NCBI GenBank assembly: GCA_009733575.1
Contig: ML769540.1
Coordinates: 99,281 to 163,280 of the forward strand
Reading direction: 5' to 3'
Source of the DNA: Gymnopus androsaceus JB14
Lineage: Eukaryota > Basidiomycota > Agaricomycetes > Agaricales > Omphalotaceae
Length of the DNA stretch: 64,000 bases
In this document: positions 1-11,827 of the stretch, piece after piece
How positions within the stretch are numbered: the first letter of the stretch is position 1
How the letters are laid out: the number at the start of each line of letters is the position of its first letter
Notes under the pieces: generated by a model
What the model was told of the DNA's origin: nothing
Databases searched by the model: none
The model's input: only the letters and a program-made list of their open reading frames with translations
Translations under genes and position numbers: made by a program

Positions 1-3000
1 GAATTTCTCGATTGCTTGCAATGACGATTTTCATAATCAAGTAGTTGAGAAGGGCTGTTGGATTGGGCTTGTCAGTAACCTCGCGTCTACAACTTCAATT
101 GTTGCCGCTGTTGCTTACCGCCAATGACGGCCCCAAGGCATTGCCTAGAAGTCAAGTACCAATTAACACCCGCCGCACCAGCTATGAGATTCAGCAACAC
201 ACATTGTAAATGTAACCCGAGGGGGGAGCTTCGTGTATTGACCTAACGGTAGAAAAGCATCAGCAATTTATGAGGACGCTAACTAGAAAAAGACAAGTGT
301 TTACCCATCTTCAAATCACGAGTCATGGAACGACCTTGCTCCGTCGAATTGTACGCGTAGAGCGTAAAGTACATGTTTGCCTATACGTATGTTCGTTGGA
401 AAGAGAATGTTAAATTGACCGGGCAAGCCTACCCGAGGTTTTCCAGGAACAAGAGCAGCACCGAGCATCTAGAGCAGTGTGTGTTAGTGGAAAACTCGAA
501 CCCCAAGTGGATAGGCCTGTACACGGGCAATATCTTCAGTACCAGGGACAAAGCTGAGAGAAAAAGGCGATTGGTTAAAGCATAGAATATAAAAGAGATT
601 TTGACCTTTACTTACCATAGTATAGCGTATAGCGCAGAGATAATCGGCAGAAAGAATGCAGCAAAGCCGACAGCTTCAAGATAACGTGGTAAGTTTGAAT
701 GCTTCAACTGTCTAGGCATTTGATAAAGCGACCTACAGATGAAAAATGCCCACCTAAATGGCACAAATTAGCGAAGTATCCTACTTAATATTATTTCCTA
801 CGTACCAAGGTAGCTGAGATGATCCCGTGTAGTTGGTAGCCAGAGCAATAGCCATAGACGCGATGAACATGGCCGTGTACCACCAAAAAGGCACTTCGTC
901 GTAAACCTGTAATCAGATATCCGGCTGAGTATACAACCCAGCTATAGTCAACGATATGAAAAGCGCACCTTCATCTTCTCATAGTGCGCTGAATAAAAAA
1001 GTCAATTGTTTAGATCAGGGAACAGGTAATGGAATATTATTGACCATCCTCCACTGTGCCGGCCTGAAAAAATGGATTCAATCAGATACCGAGCTCGTCA
1101 CTGCAAGTTTCGATATCGCGCACCCGAGCTGCTAACAACGCATGCCAGAGTTCCTTTCCGTTCCAAATAATGATATGGGTGACTGTCAAAAGCGGAGTGT
1201 AGAAAAAATTAATTAAGGAATTTGAAGGTGAATCAAGGCTTACTCGTAGCACCGAAAGATAAACTGGTTCCAATCTTCGTAACGATCTGCGTAGCAGCGT
1301 ACCATGGCAGACCGACAGCAGCAAGCTTTTCTTCATTAAGAGTAAAGTCCGCATTCAGGACTTCCGTTTGAGGATATTCTGTGCCATTCTCAAGAAATAG
1401 TAACTTTTGGAAGATATTTGAATTTTTGACTTGCAAGGAGAGAGATGATAGCCCACTTGAGAAAGGAAAGGGAAATTCTGGGCACTGTCAGATAGAATAA
1501 AGGTGAATAAGAAAATGCTCTTTCCAACAAAAAATCTATCCTTACTTCCACACATTGTTCGCAAAGACAGCTGCAAAGGCTATTCTGTGCGCAACAAGAA
1601 TCAAGATTCAGACTTGGATTTCAAGAGCACACCAATCATCGATTGAAGTACTCACATGCATATAAGCACACCAGCGTACAGCGATAATTGTGTTTGGATA
1701 GGCTGGAAAAGTGCACCGTAGGCTGAGCCTCCACTACCGACGTAGTTCCAATCTAAAGCCAGGACGATATCAGGGGAGTACCATACACACCCAAAGGCAT
1801 AGATCGAGCATACCGAAGCAAAGGGAGAAAAGACCCATGCCTATTCGAAAGGAGTTGATAAACAATATGAACAGTATCGCCAGTGATACGGACGAACCTT
1901 CGTTCCCGGCGGCCCCTCCGAAAATGCGGGTGACCCTTTTTTTAGTGCACACGAGTTGCGAAGGCGGGGAAGGTACATATCGGTTTCAGTTTCATATGGA
2001 AGGGAAGGGGGGGCGTAGCAAAGAAAGTAAGAGAATGTGAGCTGAAGAGCGACAACGGAAAGACACTCACCAAGGGCTATTTCTCCGCGCTAGACAAAAC
2101 ACAGATAGGCCTGTGAGCATCGGAGCGATGTACCTGTGTAAAGTATATCGTCGTCAGTCGGAAGTTGGCCTTGTTCCAACCAAAAAAAAACGTACTCAGG
2201 GATCCACTGCCAGAAGACTAAATCATGCTCTGGTCAATTCAAGGACTCAACCGGTATGAAAAACCACGCACAGATGATGATAAATAAAGTCCAAAAAAAC
2301 TTGACTCTCTTCTTTTGCAGTGCTTCGTTTTGACCAAGATGCAGAACCTGAAACATCTGAATCGTAGGCATCAAGTTCGGGAACACCATGCTTGTAGGGT
2401 AGACCAGGAATCCCCGCATCATGCCTGTAAAAGGAAAGTATGCGCACTTCAAAACCATACAGATAAGCATGTTTTTTAAAGATAACTCACCTCCCAAACC
2501 ATACCCCAGAAGCTGACTACCAAGCAAAGTGAAAACCGCAACAGCAACATTCGGCGTAACATTGTAAAACAAGTCATCTGCTGCAAAAATATTGATAGCC
2601 AAAGCTCCATGAGTCGCAGCAGCGGACATGATGAGTATCCCGACATGTTCCTTGATATTGAACCTTCCAGGATTGATAAATCTCCAAAACGCCGTGTCAC
2701 GGGTGGGGAATCGTGGATTGAGTGGCCCAGGGAGTACTTGTTCCATGATTTTACCCAGGATGAAGGCAGCAGTTTGGAGGAATAGTTGGCTGACGTAGAC
2801 TGTTTGGGGACGGAAAGCCTGGTTTTTTAGAGGAAGAGAAAGAAGTTCGGTGAGTGACGCGGACGCGGGATTGAAGGATGGCGTACAAAGATCTCGCTGA
2901 GAACAGCACCGAAGCATGACAGACCCAACGACAAAAACCACAATCTCAAGGTCCAAACCGGAAGAGTAGGATCATCCTGGAATGAATATGATCAATACCC

Positions 3001-3349
3001 AACACCGACTGTGTAGAAAGAGGCTTACTTCGAGAGAAATCAGTCGAAGACTCCAATCGTTGGCAGTTTCTAAGTATTTCGTGGACGTGGGTCAAACAGA
3101 TGACTCGAAGCTAGGTTTTGCGTTCAAGAAATACGTACCGATAGGTCTCTCTTTCCCGTCAGCTCCCAAGTCAATCGCACGAACATCTTCATAAACATCA
3201 CCAATGAAAGAATCCGCGCTTTCGTTAATGATCTTCTCGTTGTTTCCTCCAAAGGAGTCTTCGTTTAAAACCGAAGATTCCTTCTCATCCATGAAGGAGC
3301 CAGTGTCCTTTCGGTTAACCAGTCTGGGGAGCGAGTCAGCGTCAGCCAT
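1..3349 (-). CDS. OPT-family oligopeptide transporter, 3' end cut by window edge
   Basis: Probable proton-coupled small-peptide importer of the OPT family, in the plasma membrane. The first exon starts at the ATG at 3349 (MADADSLPRLV...), an acidic cytosolic N-terminus. After short introns come, in OPT order: DDPTLPVWTLRLWFL, FRPQTVYVSQLFLQ, NPGRFNIKEHVGI, the block YPTSMVFPNLMPTIQMFQV, YIAPMLTGLSVFCLARR, TRIFGGAAGNEG, LDWNYVGSGGSAYG, NGTEYPQTEVLNADF, YDEVPFWWYTAMF and, near the left edge, KLPPRVTFTM. The repeated hydrophobic stretches fit a protein with about a dozen or more membrane spans. At least ten exons are needed, and the last ones lie beyond base 1. No internal stop is forced if the consensus introns are removed. 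It diverges from the EOS1-like gene at 4538, so the gap between them probably holds both promoters. Family assignment is firm; the substrate is unknown. Confidence 0.87.
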
Positions 3350-4537
3350 AATTCAAGGCTACTGTGGGGTGGACAGGTCGGGAGATCCTTCGTCTCCAGA
3401 CTCAGCCAGTCCTTTAATAAGAGTCCGAGGTTCCTGAAGATAAGAAGAAGAAACGTTATCATGCATTCTGAACGAAAGAAGCTAGACCTACATCTGAGAA
3501 TGCCAAAGAAGATAGATTCATGTGCTCATGGGAGCTACTTATTTGGTTCTCGACTCAAGCTCAAGTTCCTGATCTGTAGAAAAAGAATTAAAACTGAGTA
3601 GACCACACGACCTCCGCTTACGGCTTCACAAGATATATTGTGAACGCCCGAGCTCTGTAAAAGTGAAGGCAGGGTAGGATGGCCGAAATAATCTGCAGAG
3701 TGAGATAAGGAAAGACTCCCCCACATCATGTAGTGCAGGTATTAGCGAGATTTGAAGCCTGCGCGTGATAGAGCAGTGATAGTGGATAGACCCTTCTTGG
3801 CGGATATCTGATGAGAAGGAAAGAAAAAAAGAGAAGCTCTTGGCAGTGGCACCGTTCACTGTGACTTTCGGGTCCGTTCGTGTGGGATGAGACTCGATAG
3901 GTAAAGGATTAGTACGGCAGGGACCCCGCAAGATGCGAGCGTTGGTCATTTGCTCAGACCTTTTTTTTTCTGCCGGGTTCTTGTCTGGTAGAATTTGAAT
4001 ATCGTTGAGAAGACGCGTGAATCGCGGAATATTGCGGACGAAGTATCTGCGCATGTATAGATAGATCATAGTGCAAAGCGGGAAGTATAACTTCAACAAC
4101 ATTCTTTAGTGCTCGAGCTTGGAAACGATGTAAAGATGCGCACCTGGCAATTTTCCATCCAATGAAGATTGAAATAGAACGTTACGGGGCTGGCTCCGTC
4201 AACTAATCGAATACTGGAAGGACGCTGGATATGAGATAAGATTTCCGCTCAGCCAAAGCGTAAGAATTCAGAGGATCAGCATGAGCCTATGGAGACCTAT
4301 GGGCTAGAGGAATACCTGTTGGAATTCGCGAGGGCGCAGAGAAAAGGAGCTTGGAAGATCGGAGCCGTTGGGCCGACACTTGGAAGCGCGGGCTACAATA
4401 GCAAAACAAGCGCCCACCCTGAAGAAAAACTCTCATCAATTCCGACTCAAGCGACGATAAGTTATCTCTTGAGACACGTTCATTCCCAGTGCGTAATCTA
4501 TAAAAACTATTGCATCTATTTGTGTATTCAACCAGTC
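3350..4537. promoter_or_regulatory. Divergent intergenic region
   Basis: The two flanking genes point away from each other, so this interval should hold both promoters and 5' leaders. I see pyrimidine-rich stretches but no clear TATA box. The long open frames at 3626-4102 (-) and upstream of 4538 (+) show no recognisable domain. Confidence 0.4.
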
Positions 4538-5524
4538 ATGTTTCCAGATAAGCCCCGACGCGAACCTCATGTTTTGGTCAATTCGCAGCAGTCGCAGTCG
4601 TCGTTGAAGAAGAATAATTCTACGAGTTCTCCGGCCATCTTTATTCCCACTATCACTCCTGTTTTTCTTGTTCCTCGATCGGAAAAACCATTATTTCTTC
4701 GTCGAACGAGCTCTTCATCTTCGATACCTGTCTGGGACATGCATCCCGATAGCGCGTCGAAGCGCAAACAGACCAAGCTTATCAGTACAAAGCCTGGGCA
4801 GAGAGGTGCAGGAGAGACTGAGACTGAGACTGATGAACCGCCCCGGCACCTCCCAATATCGCGTCTCCCGCCCTCGCCTCGCAGCCCGCTGATCCCTCCA
4901 AACATCCTCCAAGCACGTCTAACCCCCCTTCTCTTCGAATTCTCCCGTCTCTTATCAATAGTCCCAGCATTATTCGGTGTTTTTTATCTCTGTTATCATA
5001 TATATTCACCTCCGGACCCTACTACTGTGGTTGACGGAAGCGGGAGACGGCCTCCGGAGAGGGTCGATTTTGGCGTGGCTGCTCTTTGGGCCCTTTTAAC
5101 AGGATACCAATGCCTGCACCTAACAACGGGCCTTCTCGCGCGCTGGCGAGTCTACTACCCGCCTCTAGCAACGCTCATCCGTCTCATCTCCCTCCAAGCC
5201 ATCTGTTGGCCCGCAACCCACTTGACCCTCTCCCTCCTCGAGCATGACAAACGCCCCGTCATCGTGTGGGCCGTTATTGGCACTACGACCTGTGCTAGTC
5301 GAAGTGTCCAGATCTGGGTTACCAGTAATCTTTGGTGGGAGGGAACGGGTGCGAAGGGCGGACCCGGTAGAAGCAATAACTGGCAGTGGTTGAAAGGCGG
5401 TCAGTGGGGTGGCCGCAGGTGGGATTGGAATGATGTCGTCAAAAAGTGTATGTTGCCCGCTGGAGTGGTTTATTGTGTCATGGCTTGGGCGGAGCAGTTA
5501 AGGCGGGAGTGGTCGGGGTGCTAG
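4538..5524 (+). CDS. EOS1: EOS1-like N-glycosylation/ER membrane protein
   Basis: Single-exon protein of 328 residues from the ATG at 4538 (MFPDKPRREPHV). An upstream in-frame ATG at 4289 would add 83 residues of no obvious character. The first ~130 residues are Ser/Pro-rich and basic, hence probably cytosolic. Hydrophobic segments lie near residues 138-157, 179-203, 209-233, 241-263 and 304-325. The blocks ALWALLTGYQCLHLTTGLL, LIRLISLQAICWPATHL and SVQIWVTSNLWW match what I know of the fungal EOS1 family. Eos1 in yeast is an ER membrane protein needed for normal N-glycosylation and oxidative-stress tolerance. The assignment rests on motif recall, not alignment. A Gly/Trp-rich loop (about residues 268-300) precedes the last membrane segment. 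Confidence 0.72.
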   Translation: MFPDKPRREPHVLVNSQQSQSSLKKNNSTSSPAIFIPTITPVFLVPRSEKPLFLRRTSSSSSIPVWDMHPDSASKRKQTKLISTKPGQRGAGETETETDEPPRHLPISRLPPSPRSPLIPPNILQARLTPLLFEFSRLLSIVPALFGVFYLCYHIYSPPDPTTVVDGSGRRPPERVDFGVAALWALLTGYQCLHLTTGLLARWRVYYPPLATLIRLISLQAICWPATHLTLSLLEHDKRPVIVWAVIGTTTCASRSVQIWVTSNLWWEGTGAKGGPGRSNNWQWLKGGQWGGRRWDWNDVVKKCMLPAGVVYCVMAWAEQLRREWSGC

Positions 5525-6322
5525 GCTCAAGGCTTGTGATGGTTATTTCTCGTGTTTGTTACAGGTTTAGGCTTACATTATCAACTTGGTGTATTAATAG
5601 TATGCTGTATTGTTTTTACTTTTACCGTTTATCGTAAATACCCTTTGAAAGCAGCAAAATTATCATTTCGACTTTGAATTCGGACAAGAATGTTGTGTGA
5701 CTCGGACGATGGGCACGATCCCGGTCCCGCGATATGCTTAGCTTCAATCTCGTCGCCTGCTTTATACGAAAGCAGCGAAATCATTATACTTGTGAGACCA
5801 AGTACCAAGCTACAACAAGAGGTTTGAAGTGATCTTGAAATTGCTCCTAACAATTCAAAGAGCAAGGTACCCTATTCCAGAGACCTCCAGCAAAAATACA
5901 GGTTTTGCTGATGGAGAGCCCTCAAGTACATCTTGCTACAATACATATCAGTTCATACTGTAATTATTCCCCAAGCAAGTCAAATTGAGATTTGAGGGTA
6001 ATCAAAACTGCAGAAATAATAGATGATAGGTGAATTTTAGGGATAATTCTATTGATTGCACTTACAGATGTCCCATTGAGCTCCTCTCTTGATTCCTCCA
6101 TTTCTGATGATTTTTAAGGATGTCAGTCACCTTTTTGTCATACCAGTTACATAGTGTTAGATATACCTAAGATAATCCTAAGTTCCAACATGGCAACATC
6201 TCAGTGATCATGTTTTCTAGAAAGTGTCCATTCAAAATTCAAAGTATATACAGTCTACAAAAAGCTTGGATAGTCTGACTGATAGCTTTGAGGCAGAAAG
6301 ATATAATATCTAATCTTGATTT
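5525..6322. other. Gene-free A/T-rich stretch with one orphan element end
   Basis: No coding exon is supported. At 5899-5914 the sequence CAGGTTTTGCTGATGG reads as the right terminus of the CATCAGCAA-type elements described below. No matching left end was found to its left, so it is a probable relic. Confidence 0.4.
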
Positions 6323-6539
6323 TGTTGGATTTGATTTTTGCTGAGTGCCGTTGCTTGCCACGGCCTCCGATTGGAAATATTAATTTACTGTATATAAGCT
6401 TGATATAAGCCTGTTTGTAGTACTTTTAGTACTTTGATCCCCATCCATTTTGCCTCCTGACTCCCACTACAAGGCTCAAACAGAATATACTGTTTGACTC
6501 TGCTCTTCTCAAGTGAAGCCGTACCCGTGTATCTCAACA
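6323..6539 (+). mobile_element. Solo LTR (Copia-like), 217 bp, with 5-bp target duplication
   Basis: Begins TGTTGG and ends CTCAACA, giving 5-bp inverted ends TGTTG/CAACA. It contains TATATAAGC as a likely promoter core. It is flanked by an exact 5-bp direct repeat GATTT (6318-6322 and 6540-6544). The size, ends, TATA motif and TSD together define a solo LTR left by LTR-LTR recombination. A diverged copy in the opposite orientation lies at 12463-12666. Confidence 0.85.
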
Positions 6540-6568
6540 GATTTAGCATTTTGCATGGGAGTGCTTAT

Positions 6569-6737
6569 CATCAGCAAAACCTGGGTGGTCCCATAGCAAG
6601 GTCCCCATCTGTCCAGAACTGGACAGTTCTATGACTGCTATGGATTGTATTGGAGCTTCTGTACAGTGCTGTAGAGCAACTCATAGCAACTCATAGCAAT
6701 CCATAGCAATCCATAGTTCATCCAGGTTTTGCTGATG
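6569..6737. mobile_element. CATCAGCAA-terminus element with 10-bp internal repeats
   Basis: 169 bp with perfect 16-bp inverted ends: CATCAGCAAAACCTGG at 6569-6584 and its reverse complement at 6722-6737. Near the right end the interior is a run of 10-bp units of the type CTCATAGCAA / TCCATAGCAA, with inverted CTATGG motifs further left. No coding capacity and no convincing target duplication were found. The same termini occur at 56360-56645 and 63440 onwards. Confidence 0.75.
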
Positions 6738-7370
6738 TCATGTAGCTAGTTCAACTGAAAGGCTAGTTCAAAGAAGTTCAACCTGCAGTTAACTTGTTGA
6801 AAATTTGCAGCCCCTTGCCACTTGGTACTAGTAGTAATAGCTATGTATTTTAAGCCTGTAGAACACTTTTAAATACACTAGTTGTGGATAATTTATGCTG
6901 CACTGAGGATTGTACTGAGCTATAATGCATCATAAGAATGAGAAAAAAACAGGCCAAATGGGCCAATTTGCTCCATTCTGATCTCTGACATGAATCTTGG
7001 TAAGAATCTCAACATCTTGCATAGCTTGCATAGACCATTTATATTGAAATGTCCAAGCAATGTCATCTCTAGTTCTACAGTGTGCTACAGTAGAGGGAGG
7101 GAGTAGCTTATGACTATGTATGCTACATGAGCTTCATAGAGCTCCGGAGGACACATGCAAGTTTCAGATGCATGCATTTGAAATACAGTATGAGTAGTAA
7201 ATTACTTAAACAAGGTAACTGATTCCACCCAGGTAGAAAAGAAAATGTTATTCAAATTTATGATAGGTAAGTATCACATGTACCTATGAGTACCTATGAT
7301 TTCAGCAAAATTCTTACCTCAACATGTATATATCCAACTAACAGCCTGCCAGTATGAAAGCCTATGAATG
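6738..7370. other. Gene-free stretch 3' of the NACHT-ankyrin pseudogene
   Basis: A/T-rich sequence with no supported exon, RNA gene or further element end. Confidence 0.35.
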
Positions 7371-7400
7371 TTAAACATCAAATGGATGTACCTCTGGCCC

Positions 7401-8489
7401 CTGAGCATTCACATCAGCTTCATGGGTCAAAAGGAGCTGGACAGTAGCTTGATTTCTATTGAATACTGCTGCTTGGAGAGCATTTCCATATTTGCCTCCC
7501 TGAGCATTCACATCAGCTCCATTGTTCAAGAGAAGCTGGACAATGGCTTCCTTTCCATTGAATGCAGCCACTTGAAGAGCATTTCCATATTTTCCTCCCT
7601 GGGTATTCACATCAGCCCCATTGTTCAAAAGAAGCTGGACAATATCTTCATTTCCATTGAGTACTGTTGCTTGGAGAGCATTTCTATATCTGCCTCCTTG
7701 AGTATTCACATTAGCTCCACTGTTCAAAAGGAGTTGGACAATAGCTTTATTTCCATTGAATGCTGCTGCTTGCAGAGCATTTCCATAATAGCCTTCCTCA
7801 GCATTCACATCAGCTCCATTGGTCAAAAGGAGCTGAACAATGCCTTCATTTCCACTGGATGCTGCTGCTTGGAGAGCATATCCATATTTGCCTCCCTGAG
7901 CATTCACATTAGCTCCATAGTCCAAAAGAAGTTGGACAATGCCTTGATTTCCATTAGATGCTGCTGCTTGGAGTGCATTTCCATAATAGCCTTTTTGAGC
8001 ATTCACATCAGCTCCATTGGTCAAAAGGAGCTGCACAATGACTTCATTTCTGTTTGATGCTGCTGCTTGAAGGGCATTTCTATATCTGCTTCCCTGAGCA
8101 TTCACATCAGCTCCATTGTTCAAAAGGAGTTGGACAATGGCTTCATTTCCAATGGATGCTGCTGCTTGAAGAGCATTTCCATAATAGCTTCCCTGAGCAT
8201 TCACATTAGCTCCATTGGCCAAAAGAAGCTGGACAATGACTTCATTTCCACTGGCTACTGCTGCAAAGAGAGCATTTTTATATCTGCCTCCCTGAGCATT
8301 TACATGAGCTCCATTTTTCAAAAGGAACTGGACAATGGCTTCATTTCCATTGGAAGCTGCTGCTTGAAGAGCATTTCCATATTTGCCTCCCTGAGCATTT
8401 GCATCAGCTCCATGGTCCAGAAGAAGCTGAACAATGGTGTCATTAGTTTGGGTAACTGCTACTTGGAGAGCGTTTCCATATACTCCTCC
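7401..8489 (-). repeat. Eleven tandem 99-bp ankyrin-encoding units
   Basis: Each unit encodes a 33-residue repeat of the form GGKYGNALQAAASNGN-x-AIVQLLL-x-NGADVNAQ. Differences cluster at a few positions (K/R/Y after GG, N/S near the helix turn, N/D/T before NGA), while the framework residues are nearly constant. This looks like concerted homogenisation rather than ancient ankyrin repeats. Confidence 0.85.
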
Positions 8490-9809
8490 TTCTGCATTAA
8501 TGTCACATTCACCACTCAAAATCAGGTTATGCACACTCCTTTTCAAACCACCATCAACACCCCAATACAGTGGGCTGGGCATCTTCCCCCCAAAATATCC
8601 ATGATTTATTCTTACCCAGGCTTGAAATGGTGCATCTCCTGCTTTCAGAAAGCCTTCAATTAAATTTTCTAGGTCTGTCTCTGGACCTGATTCTTCCACT
8701 GGTTTTGCATGGGCTCGCCAATATTTTGCTGCATAATAATATGTTTGTGACTTAGAAGATATAAAACTCATTTTACTTATGACATTGCCAGTTGATTTTA
8801 AAAGATATATGATGCATGCTTTAGCCAATGAGGCATGAGCAAGCTGTGCATTGATTTCAAACAAACCCTTTGTTTGATCCCAATTTGCCTTGGTAATCAG
8901 AAACTCTTTCACAGAGGTGTGTGCCAATTGGACAATATTGTTTGTGTCAACAGTCACAAGATTGGAGTCAATAACTAGCTCTACTTTCAAGGTCATGCCA
9001 TTACTTGGATACATTTCCTGCTTTTCCAAGTCAATTGCAAGGAAATCTGAAACCTGCTCTTTATTTAATGGTTCAAAGGCAAATGTCAACCACATTAGAA
9101 GATGATGAGCATCTTTTGCATATTCACTTTGCTCAGCATGCTTTATGGCATGCATATATGTCTCATGCAAGTCACGAGGTAGTTTTAGCAATGTCTGAAT
9201 AACTGCCTTGTCATTTGGACATTGTATCAATGTTTTAAGCTGACAATCCACCCAGCGGAATCTAGTGATCACAGATATAAGTATGGATGTATTTATAAGA
9301 TTTTGAATACTTACTGCTTGAGCTTGAATCAATGTTTCAACACTTTGCTTCAACTTCTTTAAATGGAGCTGCACTTGATCTTCAATAAGAGAAATATCTT
9401 CTTCAATTCTGGAGCCTTTAGTGTCCAATGCAAATAGCAACCCAATATCAACTGCTTGGCCCTCTGGTGAATATCAGCTTGTAACAACAGTTCGTATTTT
9501 TGCAGAGATGCTTGCCACCCACTTCACTACATAGGCTCTATCCTGCAGGTTGCATTCATCTAATGCATCTATCATGATACATCCCAAGATAGAACACTGA
9601 ATAATCCTATTTAGGGTATTTTCCAACTGTAGATTGCGAGGTTGGTCAACTTGATGACCTCTGTTGCACTGGCTATACAATTCTTGCAATTCTGGATGAA
9701 TTCCTTGTGCATTCACACCCATTTGTTGCAGCATATTTAACAGAAATCCTCGATAACCAGATTTGTTTCCTGTATTATCCCGGAAATCAAAATAGTGAAA
9801 CCAAACATT

Positions 9810-11276
9810 CATCAGCAAGTTAGGAAATCTATGAGAGTATGGATCCATACATCTCATACCACTCCATACCACTCCATACCATGTATAGGAAAAGGGAGGG
9901 TAAATAGAATCTATACACCCATGCAACACCTGCCATACATCTCCATACACCTGTCCATACCAGGATCCCACACCACCCATACATACTGGTCACACAGTTG
10001 TTGTCATCAAGCACCAAAGATACAAAGAATAATATATATTTCAGTGTCAAAACAACAGCGAGGGAAGGTAAGATACGCTAGATACAAACTACATGGATAG
10101 CATCAAAATTGGTGTCTTCAAAGGCAAAACCAGGTAAGCGAAGAGCTGTGACGGCGGAAGATTGCAAACGGAGATCAGTTTAGAGAACGTGGCGAGCAAA
10201 AAAAGGTAAAACAAGGAGTGCACATATTTCACAAACAAGGAGTTTGCGGATAAGCAACTCGGTTGACTTTTGGTAGCACCTAATTTCACGAAGAGCGACG
10301 GAATCGACGGAATCAATGAGGCTTTGCCACGTCACCAACTGTCTGACTGTAGCCAAGTTCGAGGGGTTGAAGGCCTTGGAGGTACCATTGAAAAAGTTAT
10401 TAGAGATAGTGAGGAGATAGTGAAAGTGAAAGCGCACCGCAACAGGACATGAGGCACAGCAACATATTACTTTGTGGACCTTGCTGCACTGTTCAAGGAA
10501 TTTGACAAAGCAGTTGTGCTAGCGGCATATGCGGATGGAATGAAACCAACATTGCGAGCAGCACACGATTGCTGAGCACAAGAGCCTGGGGTACAGACAT
10601 TAGCAAAGAGAGAAAAAAAAGTATGAGACAACAGTGTACATATAAGCAAGTCCCCTACAAGGTTACCAGCGCATCATCCGAGCATGAGAGCTTGAAGTGC
10701 ATCATTAGCGAATAAAATAAAGGCAATAATAACCTACATCGTGGTTGGAGTTCAGTCTGAACGAAACAAAAAGGCACTCACTCCTGCAAAAAGCTGACGA
10801 AACCTTCAATATGTAGGAGACCAAGGGTGCGAAAGCAGAGTTGGCAGATACAATGAAATAAGTGCTTTGACAAGACTTGAGGTGTTGAGGCTTGGTTCCA
10901 TTATCGAAGTCTGAGATGGAGACATTTGAGAACAGCCTGAACAGGATAATCAACACGTGAAAAAAAGTGACCAGATGACGTTAGTTTAGGGCAGGCATCG
11001 GCAGGCGCCGGCTGCCAGCTTTGGGATCTTTTTTTTTTTGCAATACCATGTATCGATATCTCTTCGAGTTTGACTGGTATTTTACAGTGCATATCCATCT
11101 CATTGCTCTAAATGACCGAATCAAAGTATATTTCTGTTTTATTAATGTAACAAAGTTCCATACAACCCCATACTCGAGGGATGTATGGAGCAAATTTGAT
11201 CAAATTGTGATTTTTTGGTATGGAAGGTATGGCATCTATACACTCATACCGTCATAGATTTCCCAACTTGCTGATG
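9810..11276. mobile_element. CATCAGCAA-terminus element (1,467 bp) inserted in the NACHT gene
   Basis: The left end CATCAGCAAGTTAGGAAATC and the right end (reverse complement CATCAGCAAGTTGGGAAATC) form a TIR that continues to about 32 bp with three mismatches. Next to the left TIR are 10-bp repeats of CTCCATACCA, and CATACC motifs recur up to about 9985. No transposase-like frame is present, so it is non-autonomous. It sits inside the NACHT coding region. Removing it together with one copy of a 2-bp AA/TT duplication joins the two flanking coding segments in frame. Confidence 0.78.
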
Positions 11277-11827
11277 TTGTTTGAGGTATCACATAGATGA
11301 TCTATGATTGTTGTTCTAAAAATCCTTTAATCTTTAACAATTTCTTGTAGAGTACTTATCACAATTGCACTTATGATACAACTGTTTTGCCTGATCCCGC
11401 TGAGAAAAAATTAACATATTGAGAACTTAGAATAGAATTTCATGCATTCATAATTCGCTCCGCTCACCTTTGCCTTGAATCCACAGCAATCCACTATTGT
11501 TATTCCACTCAATATATTTAGGATGTTCAATGATCCATATTCCAGTTCCAGCAGTTTTGTTGTTAGCAGCTGTATTGAAATTGGTAGAGCAATCTGGTGC
11601 CTTAATCCAGTCTCTGATTTTATGTGCTTGATCATGTGCTTGATTATATGCTGAGTTGAATTACAGTCAAATACATATTTTTTTTTAAAAAACACCTTGG
11701 ATAACTAAATAGCTCACACTGAATAGTAACATTTGATGAATCTTTTGCATTGATGAAAGTTCCACCATATATCCCAAAGTTGGAAGAATTTGCAAACTGA
11801 CTTTAAACAAGCAAATATTACCAACAT

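Larger units (their letters stand above)
7371..11827 (-). pseudogene. NACHT (STAND NTPase)-ankyrin repeat gene, broken
   Basis: Reading leftward from an ATG at 11827: an N-terminal GIYGGTFINAKDSSN motif; an exon with GTGIWIIEHPKYIEW and LLWIQGKA; then, after an intron, the Walker A AGSGKT; WFHYFDFRD; Walker B CIMIDALDEC; a STAND winged-helix-like region; and QLAHTSVKEFLI. The C-terminal half is one long open frame (9440-7371) ending in eleven 33-residue ankyrin repeats plus a degenerate first one. It is not functional. Frames shift just after Walker A, a 1.47-kb TIR element (9810-11276) separates Walker A from the next strand, and a TGA interrupts the frame near 9475 between TVVTS and YSPEGQ, where an Arg codon would be natural. 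Family knowledge: fungal NACHT-ankyrin proteins act in non-self recognition and cell death. The loss of this copy is read directly. Confidence 0.88.

Noticed and set aside
3626..4102. 158-codon minus-strand frame
   Set aside because: No recognisable motif and no partner exon; it lies in the divergent promoter interval.
8400..8412. GCATCAGCTCC-type matches to the CATCAGCAA terminus in the ankyrin array
   Set aside because: They are part of the repeated ankyrin codons (GADVNA on the other strand) and lack inverted partners.
7368..8663. Long plus-strand open frames (229 and 198 codons) rich in SIHISS repeats
   Set aside because: They are the exact antisense of the ankyrin repeat array; the 99-bp period and lack of stops on both strands explain them.
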